Below are positions 27,012 through 35,195 of a DNA stretch of 64,000 bases, piece by piece; position 1 is the stretch's first letter, and the number at the start of each line of letters is the position of its first letter. Made by a program: the position numbers and the translations under genes. The DNA lies in contig NZ_BNED01000005.1 in the NCBI RefSeq assembly GCF_016755875.1, positions 6,152,001 to 6,216,000 on the forward strand. Direction: 5' to 3'. This stretch comes from Streptomyces spororaveus. Its GTDB lineage: Bacteria > Actinomycetota > Actinomycetes > Streptomycetales > Streptomycetaceae. The notes under the pieces were generated by a model, which was not told where the DNA came from, made no database searches, and was given only the letters and a program-made list of their open reading frames with translations.

Positions 27012-28604
27012 GTGGATCAGCTTGCTCTGCTGTTCGTGCTCCTGCTCGGGGCCGTGGTCACGGTGCCGCTCGGGGACCGGCTCGGACTGCCCGCGCCCGT
27101 CCTGATGACCATCGGCGGGGTGATCCTCGCCCTGGTGCCGGCCGTGCCGAACGTCGAGATCCCGCCCGAGTTCATCCTGCCGCTGGTGCTGCCGCCGCTG
27201 CTGTACGCCTCCGTGCAGCGCACGTCCTGGCGGCAGTTCGCCGCCAATGTCCGGCCCATCCTGCTGCTGGCCGTGGCCCTGGTGTTCGTCACCACCGCCG
27301 CCGTGGCCGCCGTCGCCAACGCCGTCGTGCCCGGGCTGCCGATCGCCGCCGCCCTCGCCCTCGGCGCGCTCGTCGCCCCGCCCGACCCGGTGGCCGCCAC
27401 GGCCGTCGCCGGATCGCTCGGGCTGCCCCGCCGCATGGTGTCGATCCTGGAGGGCGAGGGCCTGTTCAACGACGTGACGGCGATCGTGCTCTACCACGTC
27501 GCCGTCGGCGCCGTCGTGAGCGGCAGCTTCTCCTGGCCCGACGCGCTCGGGGAGTTCGTGCTCTCCGCCGTGGTGGCCGTGGCCGTCGGGCTCGGGCTCG
27601 GCTGGATCGCCAACCGGCTCATGGGCCGGCTCGGCGACGCCACCCTGCAGATCGGGCTGACGCTGCTGGTGCCGTTCGTCGCGTACGTCGTCGCCGAGGA
27701 GCTCCAGGGGTCGGGCGTGCTGGCCGTGCTGACGACGGCCCTGTTCCTCGCCGAGTACGCGAGCGACGCCGACGACGTGCTGGGGCGCCTCGCCGGGCAC
27801 ACCTTCTGGGAGGTCGTCGACATGCTGGTCACCGGCGTGGCCTTCGGCCTGATCGGGCTGGAGCTGCACAACGTGTTCGGCACGGCCGAGGACCGCGTGT
27901 GGGAGATGGCCGGGTGGGCGGCGATCGTGGTCGCCGTGGTCATCGGCGTCCGGCTGCTGTGGCTGCTGCCGGCCGGCTGGCTCGCCCAGCGGCTGCACAA
28001 GCGGCGCGACTACGACGAAGAGATCCCGATGAGCTGGCGGGAGAGCGTGGTGATGTGGTGGGCCGGGATGCGCGGGGTGGCCTCGGTGGCCCTGGCCCTG
28101 GCCATTCCGCTGCGGACGGACGCCGGTGAGCCCTTTCCCGGGCGGGACCAGATCATCTTCATCGCGTTCGCGGTGATCATGACGACCCTGGTGTGCCAGG
28201 GGCTGACCCTGCCGTGGCTGGTGCGCCGGCTGGGGGTGGAGGCCGACACGGACGCCGACCGGGATGCGGAGCGGCGGCTGGCGATCCGCGCCGCCAAGGC
28301 CGCGAAGCGGCGCCTGAAGGAGATCGAGGACACGGAGGATCTGCCGGAGGACCTGGTCGAGCAGCTGTACCGGCGCGCGTACGACGTGGGGGCCAGGATC
28401 AGCCCCGACATGGTGGACGAGGAGCGGCGCGAGGCCTACGCGAAGCGGGTGGAGCGGCTCCACAGCATCCAGCGGATCCAGCGGGAGATGATGTCGGCCG
28501 CCCGCCACGAGGTCCTGTCCGCCCGCAGCGAGCCCGGCTCCGACCCGGAGGTCGTGGACCGCGTACTGCGCCATCTCGACGTACGCAGCCTGCGGACACC
28601 CTAG
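27012..28604 (+). CDS. CPA1-type Na+/H+ antiporter
   Basis: A 530-residue protein with about twelve membrane helices and a cytoplasmic tail of about 110 residues. Transport-site motifs are ALVAPPDPVAATAVA (the Asp of the DP pair) and EGEGLFNDVTAIVLY (FND). The tail is charged and partly helical (residues about 420-530), a likely regulatory domain. It should exchange Na+ or another cation for protons across the plasma membrane. The start is the GTG at 27012, right after GGTGGGGGA. It ends 12 bases before the convergent SRPBCC-like gene. Confidence 0.92.
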   Translation: MDQLALLFVLLLGAVVTVPLGDRLGLPAPVLMTIGGVILALVPAVPNVEIPPEFILPLVLPPLLYASVQRTSWRQFAANVRPILLLAVALVFVTTAAVAAVANAVVPGLPIAAALALGALVAPPDPVAATAVAGSLGLPRRMVSILEGEGLFNDVTAIVLYHVAVGAVVSGSFSWPDALGEFVLSAVVAVAVGLGLGWIANRLMGRLGDATLQIGLTLLVPFVAYVVAEELQGSGVLAVLTTALFLAEYASDADDVLGRLAGHTFWEVVDMLVTGVAFGLIGLELHNVFGTAEDRVWEMAGWAAIVVAVVIGVRLLWLLPAGWLAQRLHKRRDYDEEIPMSWRESVVMWWAGMRGVASVALALAIPLRTDAGEPFPGRDQIIFIAFAVIMTTLVCQGLTLPWLVRRLGVEADTDADRDAERRLAIRAAKAAKRRLKEIEDTEDLPEDLVEQLYRRAYDVGARISPDMVDEERREAYAKRVERLHSIQRIQREMMSAARHEVLSARSEPGSDPEVVDRVLRHLDVRSLRTP

Positions 28605-29116
28605 GGTCGCGCCTCGGCGGGCCGGGTCACGAGGTGTTCCAGGCCGCGGAGGAAGCGGACGTACGGGGACCAGCGGGCCGGGCGGGCGATCGTGCCCGTG
28701 CAGGCCAGTTCGGCGCGGTCCAGGCTGTCCTCCAGGCAGGCGTCGTGCCCCTGGCGGAAGGCCAGCGGCCAGGTGATGCGGCTGAGGCCGCTGAGGTTCA
28801 TCGCCAGGGTGTGGCGCAGCACGGTGCGCTCGGCGTCGAGGGGCAGCGCGGTGTACTCGTGGAAGCCGTGGAACCCCCGGGGTCCGGTGAAGGTGAACCG
28901 CACCCAGGTCCCCGGCACGTAGGCGGCCACCGTGTAGCGCACCGGTCCGTGTCCGCCCGCCGCTCCGACCCCGAGGGGGCGGTCGAACTCCATCTCCTCC
29001 CACAGGTGGCGGGGCCACAGCCGGTCGCCCTCCCCGTCGGCCAGCGTGTCGATCAGTGCGCCGACCTCGCTCTCCTTCGCCGCGATCACGCGCTCGTGCA
29101 CGTTGTAGACGCCCAT
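28601..29116 (-). CDS. SRPBCC (START/polyketide cyclase-like) family protein
   Basis: A 171-residue protein from the ATG at 29116 with GGGGAGG upstream. It begins MGVYNVHERVIAAKESEVGALIDTL and has a beta-rich middle (YTVAAYVPGTWVRFTFTGPRGF, HEYTALPLDAERTVLRHTLA), which resembles SRPBCC hydrophobic-ligand-binding proteins. It has no signal peptide or membrane helix. It diverges from a TetR gene over a shared palindrome, so a small hydrophobic ligand may control both. The open frame extends far upstream on this strand, but that part is a shadow of other genes. Confidence 0.7.
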   Translation of the reverse strand: MGVYNVHERVIAAKESEVGALIDTLADGEGDRLWPRHLWEEMEFDRPLGVGAAGGHGPVRYTVAAYVPGTWVRFTFTGPRGFHGFHEYTALPLDAERTVLRHTLAMNLSGLSRITWPLAFRQGHDACLEDSLDRAELACTGTIARPARWSPYVRFLRGLEHLVTRPAEARP

Positions 29117-29135
29117 GGAGGGTCCTCCCCATCGC

Positions 29136-29161
29136 ATTATTAGAGAGGGGTCTCTAATAAT
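29136..29161. promoter_or_regulatory. Perfect 26-base palindrome between SRPBCC-like and tetR genes
   Basis: ATTATTAGAGA (29136-29146) and TCTCTAATAAT (29151-29161) are exact inverted arms around GGGG. It is strikingly AT-rich for this genome and contains TAATAAT on both strands, so it overlaps probable -10 boxes of both divergent genes. This is the expected form of a TetR operator and implies self-control of the regulator together with the SRPBCC gene. Confidence 0.8.
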
Positions 29162-29182
29162 CTGGAGGGTACTCTCTGATTC

Positions 29183-29761
29183 ATGGCGAGACCACCCCGC
29201 TTCGACACCGACCAGATCCTCGACGCCGCCGTCCGGCTGGCCGCCTCCGCCGGGCCGGGCGGCGTGACCATGTCCGCCGTGGCCCAGGCGATCGGTGCGC
29301 CCAGCGGCTCCATGTACCACCGCTTCGCCGGGCGCAGCGCTCTGCTCGCCGAGGTGTGGCTGCGCAGTGTGGAGCGCTTCCAGGAGGGCTACTTCGCCAG
29401 CCTGCACAGCGACACCGACCCCCGCCGGGCCGCCCGTGCGGCCGCCCGGCACGTCGTGGAGTGGAGCCGCGCCCACCCCGAGGAGGCCGCCCTCCTGCTC
29501 TACGGCCCGTGGGAGTTCGGCCGTGCCGGCTGGTCCGAGGAGCACACCGGCCGGGCCGATGCCGGCAATCAGCGGGTGTACGCCGCCATCGGCACCCTCG
29601 CCGCCGCGCTCGGCGCGACCGGGCCCCAGGACCGCGACCGCGTCACCCTGGCCCTGATCGACCTCCCGCTCTCGGTCGTCCGCCGCCACCTGCGCGCCGG
29701 CGGCCCGCTGCCACCGCACGCCGAGGACCTCGCCGAGGAGTGCGCGGCCGCGCTCCTTTAG
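29183..29761 (+). CDS. TetR/AcrR-family transcriptional regulator
   Basis: A 192-residue protein with an N-terminal helix-turn-helix domain (DQILDAAVRLAASAGPGGVTM, AVAQAIGAPSGSMYHRFAGRSALLAEVW) typical of TetR repressors. The C-terminal ligand domain is alpha-helical without a recognisable ligand class. The palindrome lies 22 bases upstream of the start. The probable target is the divergent SRPBCC-like gene and itself. Confidence 0.92.
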   Translation: MARPPRFDTDQILDAAVRLAASAGPGGVTMSAVAQAIGAPSGSMYHRFAGRSALLAEVWLRSVERFQEGYFASLHSDTDPRRAARAAARHVVEWSRAHPEEAALLLYGPWEFGRAGWSEEHTGRADAGNQRVYAAIGTLAAALGATGPQDRDRVTLALIDLPLSVVRRHLRAGGPLPPHAEDLAEECAAALL

Positions 29762-29986
29762 AGGGCCTCCGCGGCCGGGGTCGTCGGCGTCCTTCCCCGT
29801 GACCACCGCGCGGACCCGGACCGCGCGCGGTGTGGTGTCCGTCACGGCCGGCCCGCCGCCGCGCGACCGGTTCTCGTACGGCCTGCTCGTGAAATAGGAC
29901 ACAGGCATCGGATGCGCCGCCGATGACCGGGACGGGGCGCAGGACGCCGCGGGCAGCCCGTCCTCGGCGGCTGGCACGATGGAGGC

Positions 29987-30556
29987 ATGAACATCGTGCT
30001 TTTCCATTCGACGTACGGGCTGCGGCCCGCGGTGCACGCGGCGGCCGACCGGCTGCGCGCGGCCGGGCACCAGGTCCAGGTGCCGGATCTCTTCGGAGGA
30101 CGCACCTTCGGGACCGTCGAGGAGGGCATGGCCCACCGGGACGAGATCGGCCGTGACGAACTGCTGAAGCGCGCGGTGCTGGCCGCCGCCCCCTACTCGG
30201 ACCAGGGGCTGGTCTACGCGGGCTTCTCCTTCGGCGGTTCGGTCGCCCAGCACCTGGCGATGGCCGACGAGAAGGCGCGCGGGCTGCTGCTCCTGCACGG
30301 GACGGCGGACCTGGAGGAGGGTGCCTCGGTGGACGAGCTGCCCGTGCAGCTGCACATCGCGGACCCGGACCCCTTCGAGCCGCACGACTGGCTGACGGCC
30401 TGGTACCTGCGGATGCAGCGGGCGGGGGCCGACGTGGAGGTGCACAGCTACCCGGGCGCCGGGCACCTGTTCACCGACCCGGAGCTGGAGGACTACGACG
30501 CCGAGGCCGCCGAGCAGCTCTGGAAGGTCGCCATCGGCTTCCTCGACAGCCTGTAG
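29987..30556 (+). CDS. Dienelactone-hydrolase-like alpha/beta hydrolase
   Basis: A 189-residue cytoplasmic alpha/beta hydrolase. The nucleophile elbow is GFSFGGS with Ser where classical dienelactone hydrolases have Cys. A likely acid is in HIADPDPFEPHD and the His in YPGAGHLFTDPELEDYD. The substrate is unknown. The ATG at 29987 is preceded by CACGAT six bases upstream, suggesting a leaderless mRNA, though GGAGG also lies two bases before it. The 225-base gap from tetR shows no other gene. Confidence 0.85.
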   Translation: MNIVLFHSTYGLRPAVHAAADRLRAAGHQVQVPDLFGGRTFGTVEEGMAHRDEIGRDELLKRAVLAAAPYSDQGLVYAGFSFGGSVAQHLAMADEKARGLLLLHGTADLEEGASVDELPVQLHIADPDPFEPHDWLTAWYLRMQRAGADVEVHSYPGAGHLFTDPELEDYDAEAAEQLWKVAIGFLDSL

Positions 30557-30564
30557 GCGCGGAG

Positions 30565-30612
30565 AACGGCAAGGGCCCGGCCCGGCGGATGCCGGACCGG
30601 GCCCTTGCCGTT
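30565..30612. terminator. Bidirectional terminator between hydrolase and metalloprotease genes
   Basis: AACGGCAAGGGCCCGG (30565-30580) pairs with 30597-30612 over 16 bases, and the loop holds an inner CCGGC/GCCGG pair. It lies 8 bases after the hydrolase stop and 5 bases after the protease stop on the other strand. Confidence 0.85.
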
Positions 30613-30617
30613 GGTCG

Positions 30618-31616
30618 TCAGCCCGCGCGGTAGGCGGTCCAGCTGCTCGACATGCGAGCGACCTGGCCGGCAGTGAACTGGTACATGCAGGAGTCGTACG
30701 TGTAGTCCATGAAGTTGTGGATCGGGTCCACACCGGACTTGGTGGTGCAGCTGTCGCGGCCGGTCGGGCACTCGAAGGCCGCGGTCTTCTCGGCCGGGGT
30801 GTCGGAGACGTAGTCGCCGTTGCCGTTACAGCCGCCCTGGAAGGTGTGGTAAAGCCCCATCCAGTGGCCGACCTCGTGGGTCGCGGTGTCGCCCTCGTTG
30901 TAGTTGGCCGAGGAGCCGCCCGGCAGCGAGGAGTCGAGCACGACCACGCCGTCCATCTTGGGGCTGGAGGCGTAGGACGTCGGGAAGGTCGCCCAGCCGA
31001 GCAGGCCGCCGGAGAGGTTGGCGGTGTAGAAGTTCAGCGCGCCGGGGCCGCCCTTGCGCAGGGCGTTCTTCATGTTCTTCTCGGCCGTGGAGCCGTCGGC
31101 CAGGTTGTACCAGGAGGCGTTGTCCGTGTAGTCGGTCCCGGCCAGGGTGAACTGGAAGTTCGTGTTGACGTTGCCGGTGCCCTGGCCGCCGTAGGCCGCG
31201 TTGAGGACCGCCAGCTGGTTGTTGATCTGGGTGGACGTCAGCTTTCCGGTGTTCCCGGAGTGGATCACGTGGAAGTACACCGGGATGGTCGTGGCGGCCT
31301 CGGCGGCGCGCAGGCTGCGCTGCGGCTGGTTCTTGAGGGCCTTGTCCAGCTTCGCCTGGAGGTCGGAGTCCATGGCCTTCGCCTGCGCGTCGGTGATCGC
31401 GTTGGGCTCGTCCGCGTGCTCGTCGTGGGCGCGGGCGACGCGGGCGTTCGCGGCGCCGGAGGCGGCGGGCTGCTCGGCGCAGACCTCGGCGGGGGACTTG
31501 GACGCCGCGAGCGTGGTGGGGGCCGCCAGCGGGGTGAAGGCCAGGGTTCCGGCCAGAAGCGCCGTGCCCATCAGGCGGCGGCGGAGAAGGGGGGATATGC
31601 GGGCGTTCGCGCGCAC
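30618..31616 (-). CDS. Secreted M43-type zinc metalloprotease
   Basis: A 332-residue protein. The signal peptide (about 1-38) has RRR and a hydrophobic core ending [10 protein letters not shown]. After a propeptide-like charged segment, the catalytic domain carries the metzincin zinc motif [11 protein letters not shown] (HExxHxxGxxH) and a Met-turn in [15 protein letters not shown], placing it near pappalysin-like M43 proteases. Four cysteines in the C-terminal part likely form disulfides. It starts with GTG behind GAGGAG. It should be an exported protease; the substrate is unknown. Confidence 0.9.
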   Translation of the reverse strand: MRANARISPLLRRRLMGTALLAGTLAFTPLAAPTTLAASKSPAEVCAEQPAASGAANARVARAHDEHADEPNAITDAQAKAMDSDLQAKLDKALKNQPQRSLRAAEAATTIPVYFHVIHSGNTGKLTSTQINNQLAVLNAAYGGQGTGNVNTNFQFTLAGTDYTDNASWYNLADGSTAEKNMKNALRKGGPGALNFYTANLSGGLLGWATFPTSYASSPKMDGVVVLDSSLPGGSSANYNEGDTATHEVGHWMGLYHTFQGGCNGNGDYVSDTPAEKTAAFECPTGRDSCTTKSGVDPIHNFMDYTYDSCMYQFTAGQVARMSSSWTAYRAG

Positions 31617-31657
31617 GTGTGCTCCTCGCGTGGGGGGTTGTGGTGGGGGGTGGTGGC

Positions 31658-31714
31658 CTGAAGATCTTCTTCAGCTGGCGCGAAGCTTATGTGTGCATGA
31701 CATATTCAGGTCAA
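31658..31714 (-). promoter_or_regulatory. Metalloprotease promoter with inverted repeat at the start of the transcript
   Basis: On the minus strand TTGACC (31714-31709) and CATAAG (31691-31686) are 17 bases apart, a good vegetative-type promoter in a markedly AT-rich stretch. Transcription would start near 31679. The inverted repeat CTGAAG-atctt-CTTCAG at 31658-31674 lies just downstream, where a bound repressor would block the polymerase. Confidence 0.65.
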
Positions 31715-31749
31715 GTGGCTTACGTAAAAGATTTGTTGCTTCTCACGCA

Positions 31750-31783
31750 CATGGGGCGCCTGGTATGTCCCAGGCGCCCCATG
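31750..31783 (-). terminator. Terminator of the phoD gene
   Basis: 14-bp perfect stem (31750-31763 with 31770-31783) around a 6-base loop, 23 bases past the phoD stop on the minus strand. A T-rich run follows at some distance on that strand. Confidence 0.8.
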
Positions 31784-31805
31784 TGGCAGGAAAATTGACG
31801 GACGA

Positions 31806-33467
31806 TCAGCGGACGGGCTGGTACACCCGGTCCACCTTCTGGGTCCCGTTCAGCGTCCGGTACGACCGGCTCCACGCGGAGGTGGCACCCTGCTGCCGCT
31901 TGTCGGACACCACGTAGTAGTCCATCTGCGAGCGCTCGGCCGTCACGTCCAGGACGCCGTAACCGTGCGCGTCCATGTCGAGCCACTTCACGTGCCAGTT
32001 GGCGGCCTTGATGGCGCCCTCGGCGACCAGCGAGAGGGTGTCCGGCAGGACGTGCAGCATGTCGTCGAGGTTGTCGGAGGTCACCGACGTGACCACGAAC
32101 TCGGTCGCCGCCGTGCCCGATCCCGGGTAGGTCGCCATGTTCATCGGGACCTCGTTCGCCCAGGCCATGTGGATGTCGCCGGTCAGGAACACGGTGTTCT
32201 TGACGCCCCGGTCCTTGAGGTGACCGAGCAGCTCCTTGCGGTCGTCCGTGTACCCGTCCCACTGGTCCACATTGATCGCGAGGCCGCCCTCGGGCAGGCC
32301 CAGCAGCTTGGCCAGCGGCTTCAGCAGGTGCGCGGGCAGCGAGCCGAAGGCCACCGGCGAGATCATCACCGAGGTGCCGACCAGCTTCCAGGTCGCCTCC
32401 GAGCCCGTGAGGCCCGACTTGAGCCAGTCCAGCTGGGCGCGGCCGGTGATGGTGCGCTCCGGGTCGTCCACCGAGCCGCTGCCGACCTTGGTCTGCTGCG
32501 AGCGGAAGGAGCGCAGGTCCAGCAGGTGCAGGTCGGCGAGGGTGCCGAAGCGCAGCCGGCGGTAGACGGTGCCCGCGACGGAGGCGCGTACGGGCATCCA
32601 CTCGAAGTACGCCTGCTTGGCGGCGGCCGCGCGGGCCGCCCACTCGCCCTCGGCGCCCGGCGTGTGGTTCTCGGCGCCGCCGGCCCAGGCGTCGTTGGCG
32701 AACTCGTGGTCGTCCCATATGGCGATGACGGGATGCGCGTGGTGCAGGGCCTGGAGGTCCGCGTCCGTCTTGTACTTGCCGTGGCGGGTGCGGTAGTCGG
32801 CGAGCGAGACGATCTCGTGCTTCGGCTCGTGCGGGCGTACGACGTACTTCGCCTCCGGGTATCCCCCGGACTGGTACTCGTAGATGTAGTCGCCCAGGTG
32901 CAGGATCGCGTGCAGATCCGCGCGGGCCGCCAGGTGGCGGTAGGCGGAGAAGTAGCCGGACTCCCAGTTGGCGCAGGAGACCACGCCGAAGCGGACCCCG
33001 TCGGTCGTCGCCTCGTGGGCCGGGGTGGTCAGGGTGCGCCCGACGGGGGAGACGGCGGCGCCGGCGGTGAACCGGTACCAGTACGGCGTCCGCGGCTGGA
33101 GCCCGCGCACGTCCACCTTGACCGTGTGGTCGGTGGCGGCGCTCGCGGTGACCGTGCCGGAGCCGACGATGCGGGAGAAGCCCTTGTCGGAGGCCACTTC
33201 CCAGCCCACCTGGGTGGCCGGGCCGAGACCGGAGCCCGGTACGGCCTCGGGGGTCGGGGTGACGCGGGTCCACAGCAGGACCCCGTCGGGCAGCGGGTCG
33301 CCCGAGGCGACGCCGTGGAGGAAGGCGGGCGCGGTGCCCGCCGCGTGGGCGGCCGAGGCGCCCAGCGAGGTGAGGGGGGCCAGCGCGGCGGTGGCCGCAG
33401 CGGCCAGAACGACCGTACGGCGGCGGGGAGTTGCCGCGGACTGGGAGGAGGTGAGATGACTGGTCAC
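31806..33467 (-). CDS. phoD: PhoD-family alkaline phosphatase/phosphodiesterase (Tat-exported)
   Basis: A 553-residue protein. The N-terminus [16 protein letters not shown] is a twin-arginine signal, cleaved near AHAAGTAP. A PhoD N-terminal fibronectin-like domain ([21 protein letters not shown]) is followed by the metallophosphatase domain: [42 protein letters not shown] and [11 protein letters not shown]. It releases phosphate from phosphoesters outside the cell and needs Ca2+ and Fe3+ in the known PhoD. The GTG has no ribosome site; TAATAT lies 8 bases upstream, suggesting a leaderless mRNA. Confidence 0.95.
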   Translation of the reverse strand: MTSHLTSSQSAATPRRRTVVLAAAATAALAPLTSLGASAAHAAGTAPAFLHGVASGDPLPDGVLLWTRVTPTPEAVPGSGLGPATQVGWEVASDKGFSRIVGSGTVTASAATDHTVKVDVRGLQPRTPYWYRFTAGAAVSPVGRTLTTPAHEATTDGVRFGVVSCANWESGYFSAYRHLAARADLHAILHLGDYIYEYQSGGYPEAKYVVRPHEPKHEIVSLADYRTRHGKYKTDADLQALHHAHPVIAIWDDHEFANDAWAGGAENHTPGAEGEWAARAAAAKQAYFEWMPVRASVAGTVYRRLRFGTLADLHLLDLRSFRSQQTKVGSGSVDDPERTITGRAQLDWLKSGLTGSEATWKLVGTSVMISPVAFGSLPAHLLKPLAKLLGLPEGGLAINVDQWDGYTDDRKELLGHLKDRGVKNTVFLTGDIHMAWANEVPMNMATYPGSGTAATEFVVTSVTSDNLDDMLHVLPDTLSLVAEGAIKAANWHVKWLDMDAHGYGVLDVTAERSQMDYYVVSDKRQQGATSAWSRSYRTLNGTQKVDRVYQPVR

Positions 33468-33519
33468 GGGCGGTCATATTACCCACGGGTACACCCGCTG
33501 GGCAGGTGCGGGAATGCAA

Positions 33520-33552
33520 AGGGCGGGCGAACTCTGGGAGTTCGCCCGCCCT
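33520..33552 (-). terminator. Terminator of the DsbA-like operon
   Basis: 15-bp perfect stem (33520-33534 with 33538-33552) around a 3-base loop; on the minus strand it is followed by TTTGCATT. It lies 72 bases past the stop of the thiol protein gene. Confidence 0.8.
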
Positions 33553-33624
33553 GTGCGGCGGCCTGTCCGGACGGTGTTCTTCCGGATCGCCCGCTGTCCG
33601 GATCAGACCGGGACCAGCCCGGGA

Positions 33625-34419
33625 TCAGCCCTGCAGCGCCTTGTCGATCGCGGCCGTGAACTGCTCCGCCGTCTGCGGAGTGTCGATCTTCTTGCCGTCC
33701 ATCTTCAGAGTCGGCGTGCCCTTCACCCCGGACTTGTCGAAGACCTTCGACATCTCCAGCGCCCACCGGTCGTACGTACCGTCCTCGACGGCCTTCTTGA
33801 ACGCGGCGTTGCCCTTGAGCTCCGGGATCGTGTCCGCGACCTTCAGCAGGTAGTCGTCCTTGGCGAAGCTGTCGACGCTCTCCTCGGGGTGCAGGTCCTT
33901 GGAGTAGAGCGCGCCCTTGTAGTCCAGGAAGGCCTTCGGGCTGACGTTCAGCGCGGCGCCCAGGGCGCTCAGCGCGTTCTTCGAGCCCTCGCCCTTGACG
34001 GCGTTGTCGATGAAGGTGGCGCCGATGTACTGGAGCTTGTACTTGCCCGCGTCCACGTCCTTGTGGATCTGCTCACCGGAGGCCTGCTCGAAGGCGGCGC
34101 AGGCCGGGCAGCGGGAGTCCTCGTACAGCTCCAGGGTCTTCTTCGCGTCGGGCTTGCCGATGACGACCGTGGTGCCGTCCTCGCCCGTGGTGTTCTGCGG
34201 CTTGACCAGCTCGGCCTTGGCAGCCTTCTCCCAGTGACCCGGCTGGTTGGCCTGCATGACCCCGTAGCCGATGGCGCCGATGACGCCGAGGGCGAGGACC
34301 ACACCGCCCGCCACGATCACCTGGCGGCGCACCTTGTCCTTCTTCGCCTGGGCCTCGCGCTCGGCGCGCAGCCGCTCGCGGGCCGCTGCCTTGTTCGCCT
34401 GGCTGTTGCGTGAACTCAT
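33625..34419 (-). CDS. Membrane-anchored DsbA-like thiol oxidoreductase
   Basis: A 264-residue protein. A charged cytoplasmic N-terminus (1-32) leads to one membrane helix (about 33-54, VIVAGGVVLALGVIGAIGYG) and an extracytoplasmic thioredoxin-fold DsbA domain with the active site DSRCPACAAFE and the cis-Pro loop VKGTPTLKMDG. It should form or shuffle disulfides in exported proteins. It follows a predicted membrane protein gene by 48 bases in the same direction. A second protein of the same design is at 62442. Confidence 0.92.
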   Translation of the reverse strand: MSSRNSQANKAAARERLRAEREAQAKKDKVRRQVIVAGGVVLALGVIGAIGYGVMQANQPGHWEKAAKAELVKPQNTTGEDGTTVVIGKPDAKKTLELYEDSRCPACAAFEQASGEQIHKDVDAGKYKLQYIGATFIDNAVKGEGSKNALSALGAALNVSPKAFLDYKGALYSKDLHPEESVDSFAKDDYLLKVADTIPELKGNAAFKKAVEDGTYDRWALEMSKVFDKSGVKGTPTLKMDGKKIDTPQTAEQFTAAIDKALQG

Positions 34420-34467
34420 CGTGATCTCCGTGGGGTGTGACGTGTGGAAGGGACTGCCGTACGTGCG

Positions 34468-35157
34468 TCAGGCGCGCGCGAGCGCGCCGAGCGGCACGGG
34501 AGGTCCCCGCCGTCCCACGGAATGAGCGGGGAACCGCGTACGGGCCCCGACGCCCGGGAGGGCCGACCGCAGCAGCGACCGCGCCGGGCGGCACACCGCC
34601 GCGACCGAGGCCACCAGCAGCATCAGCGGCCGGAACGCGAAGGCGGCCACCGCCCGCAGCAGCCGGCCCAGGGCCCGCTCGCCGTGGCGCAGCCAGCCGG
34701 CCGCCAGCAACCCCACCGAGACGTGCGCGCCGAGCAGCAGCCACGGCGTGTACGGGCCGGGCGAGGCCAGCAGCGCGGCCGCGTCGACCGGCCCGGTCAC
34801 CTCGGTCAGCGGCCCGCCCACCGGGGTGCCGCCGCACAGGGCGTCCAGGCCCATGGCGCGCAGCGGACCCGAGACGGGCCCGCCCGCCGGGCCGTAGCAG
34901 AGGTGCTGCCCGGTGGTGAAGACGGTGTCGGCGGCCAGCTCCAGCGGGACGAGCAGCCCGGCGATGGGGCCGAAGCCGCGCTCGCGGCCCGCCAGCAGGT
35001 AGGCGATCGCGAACACACCCGCGAAGGCCCCGGCCACCAGCGAGGGCGGCAGCGGGACCCGGGACATCAGGACGTGCGAGCCGGACGAGAGCAGCACGAC
35101 GAGCGCGCTGAACAGCGCGGCGCGCAGCGCCCTGGGTCCCGTCCCGGAAATGTCCAT
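34468..35157 (-). CDS. Predicted polytopic membrane protein upstream of the DsbA-like gene
   Basis: A 229-residue protein with about five hydrophobic helices (around 12-33, 38-56, 62-78, 132-152 and 166-190), a Gly/Pro-rich loop between the third and fourth, and a basic tail. Three cysteines lie in LCYGP, ALCGG and AVCRP. I do not recognise a family with confidence. A VKOR or DsbB relative would need a CxxC pair, which is absent. The place directly before a DsbA-like gene suggests a shared envelope role. Confidence 0.6.
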   Translation of the reverse strand: MDISGTGPRALRAALFSALVVLLSSGSHVLMSRVPLPPSLVAGAFAGVFAIAYLLAGRERGFGPIAGLLVPLELAADTVFTTGQHLCYGPAGGPVSGPLRAMGLDALCGGTPVGGPLTEVTGPVDAAALLASPGPYTPWLLLGAHVSVGLLAAGWLRHGERALGRLLRAVAAFAFRPLMLLVASVAAVCRPARSLLRSALPGVGARTRFPAHSVGRRGPPVPLGALARA

Positions 35158-35195
35158 CCTCGCGAGTGTGCCACGCGTTCCTGTGGAACAGGCGT

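Noticed and set aside
33468..33519. Possible Pho box before phoD
   Set aside because: GTGTACCCGTG only loosely resembles the PhoP repeat and I could not find a second well-matched unit at the right spacing.
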